Below are positions 63,796-64,000 of a stretch of 64,000 bases of DNA, in pieces. This stretch comes from Hyphomicrobium facile (GTDB lineage: Bacteria > Pseudomonadota > Alphaproteobacteria > Rhizobiales > Hyphomicrobiaceae), in contig NZ_FPCH01000003.1 in assembly GCF_900116175.1 (NCBI RefSeq), forward strand, positions 682,001 through 746,000, read 5' to 3'. Within the stretch, counting starts at the first letter, position 1. Every line of letters starts with the position of its first letter. Position numbers and translations under genes: made by a program. The notes under the pieces were generated by a model, which was given only the letters and a program-made list of their open reading frames with translations, ran no database searches and was not told the origin of the DNA.

Positions 63796-64000
63796 TTACT
63801 GCCAGTTTCTCACGTCGACGAAGTGGCCTTCGAGCGCTGCAGCTGCCGCCATGATCGGTGAGACGAGGTGCGTGCGGCCCTTGTAGCCCTGGCGGCCTTC
63901 GAAGTTGCGGTTCGACGTCGAGGCGCAACGCTGGCCCGGCTTCAGCTGATCCGGGTTCATACCGAGGCACATCGAGCAGCCCGGTTCGCGCCACTCGAAT
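63796..64000 (-). CDS. leuC: 3-isopropylmalate dehydratase large subunit (3' part only)
   Basis: Only the C-terminal 67 residues are in the window. They read [20 protein letters not shown], with the two Fe-S Cys, then [20 protein letters not shown] and [12 protein letters not shown], which are diagnostic for LeuC. The frame enters from the right edge. Its partner leuD is at 59539 on the same strand. Confidence 0.95.
   Translation of the reverse strand, partial: FEWREPGCSMCLGMNPDQLKPGQRCASTSNRNFEGRQGYKGRTHLVSPIMAAAAALEGHFVDVRNWQ

Overview
The window is ordinary chromosomal DNA from an alphaproteobacterium of the Hyphomicrobiales (Rhizobiales). A methylotroph-like genus such as Hyphomicrobium is my best guess. 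The reasons are the high GC content, the dense gene packing, and family and synteny signals: a CenR/OtpR-like regulator beside a cyclic-nucleotide-binding protein, hisB-DUF2628-hisH, a phasin, and a rhizobial-type leuC/leuD neighbourhood. No tRNA, rRNA, prophage, transposase or CRISPR array was seen. The left edge cuts a lolA-like gene and the right edge cuts leuC.

Layout. 1-3 kb: lolA end, a C/U-rich small RNA candidate, a cNMP-binding protein, an OmpR-type response regulator and an L,D-transpeptidase. 3-5 kb: the glnK-amtB ammonium operon. 5-8 kb: tesB, a UbiH-type hydroxylase and rimM. 8-11 kb: a split ffh/rpsP/rimM block lacking trmD and rplS. 11-17 kb: PagL-like lipid A deacylase, dapF-mtaB-ftsY, two tandem YciB paralogues and a MarR regulator. 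17-25 kb: asd (with a striking leader hairpin), leuB, a LytM-like protein, gpmA-dapB, ppa and a GNAT. 25-31 kb: phasin, a PIF1/RecD-like helicase, a PepSY-like protein, typA and a site-2 protease. 31-35 kb: an operon of TonB-dependent receptor, molbindin and secreted protein. 35-41 kb: aguA-aguB (agmatine to putrescine), a CPA2 cation/proton antiporter and argG. 41-48 kb: several secreted or membrane proteins of unknown function, rlmN, and hslV/hslU separated by a membrane protein. 48-57 kb: hisB, hisH, hisA and hisF interleaved with prfC, a Cas2-like orphan and small hypotheticals. 57-64 kb: nth, TauE/SafE, glyoxalase, leuD, two metalloprotease-like proteins, a methyltransferase, a FeeM-type acyltransferase and the end of leuC.

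Most genes are housekeeping: amino-acid synthesis (lysine via asd, dapB and dapF; leucine via leuB, leuC and leuD; histidine; arginine via argG), protein targeting (ffh and ftsY), translation (rpsP, rimM, typA, prfC) and RNA modification (mtaB, rlmN). The items I find most interesting are not protein genes. (i) A perfect 16-bp inverted repeat in the asd leader buries the asd ribosome-binding site and encloses a 9-codon leader ORF. (ii) A palindromic element occurs three times with a constant core and compensatory stem changes. (iii) A TonB receptor/molbindin operon has three GCTATA repeats upstream. (iv) An sRNA candidate with C/U-rich loops lies downstream of lolA. Interspersed palindromic repeats beginning GTCATCCC lie in at least six intergenic gaps.
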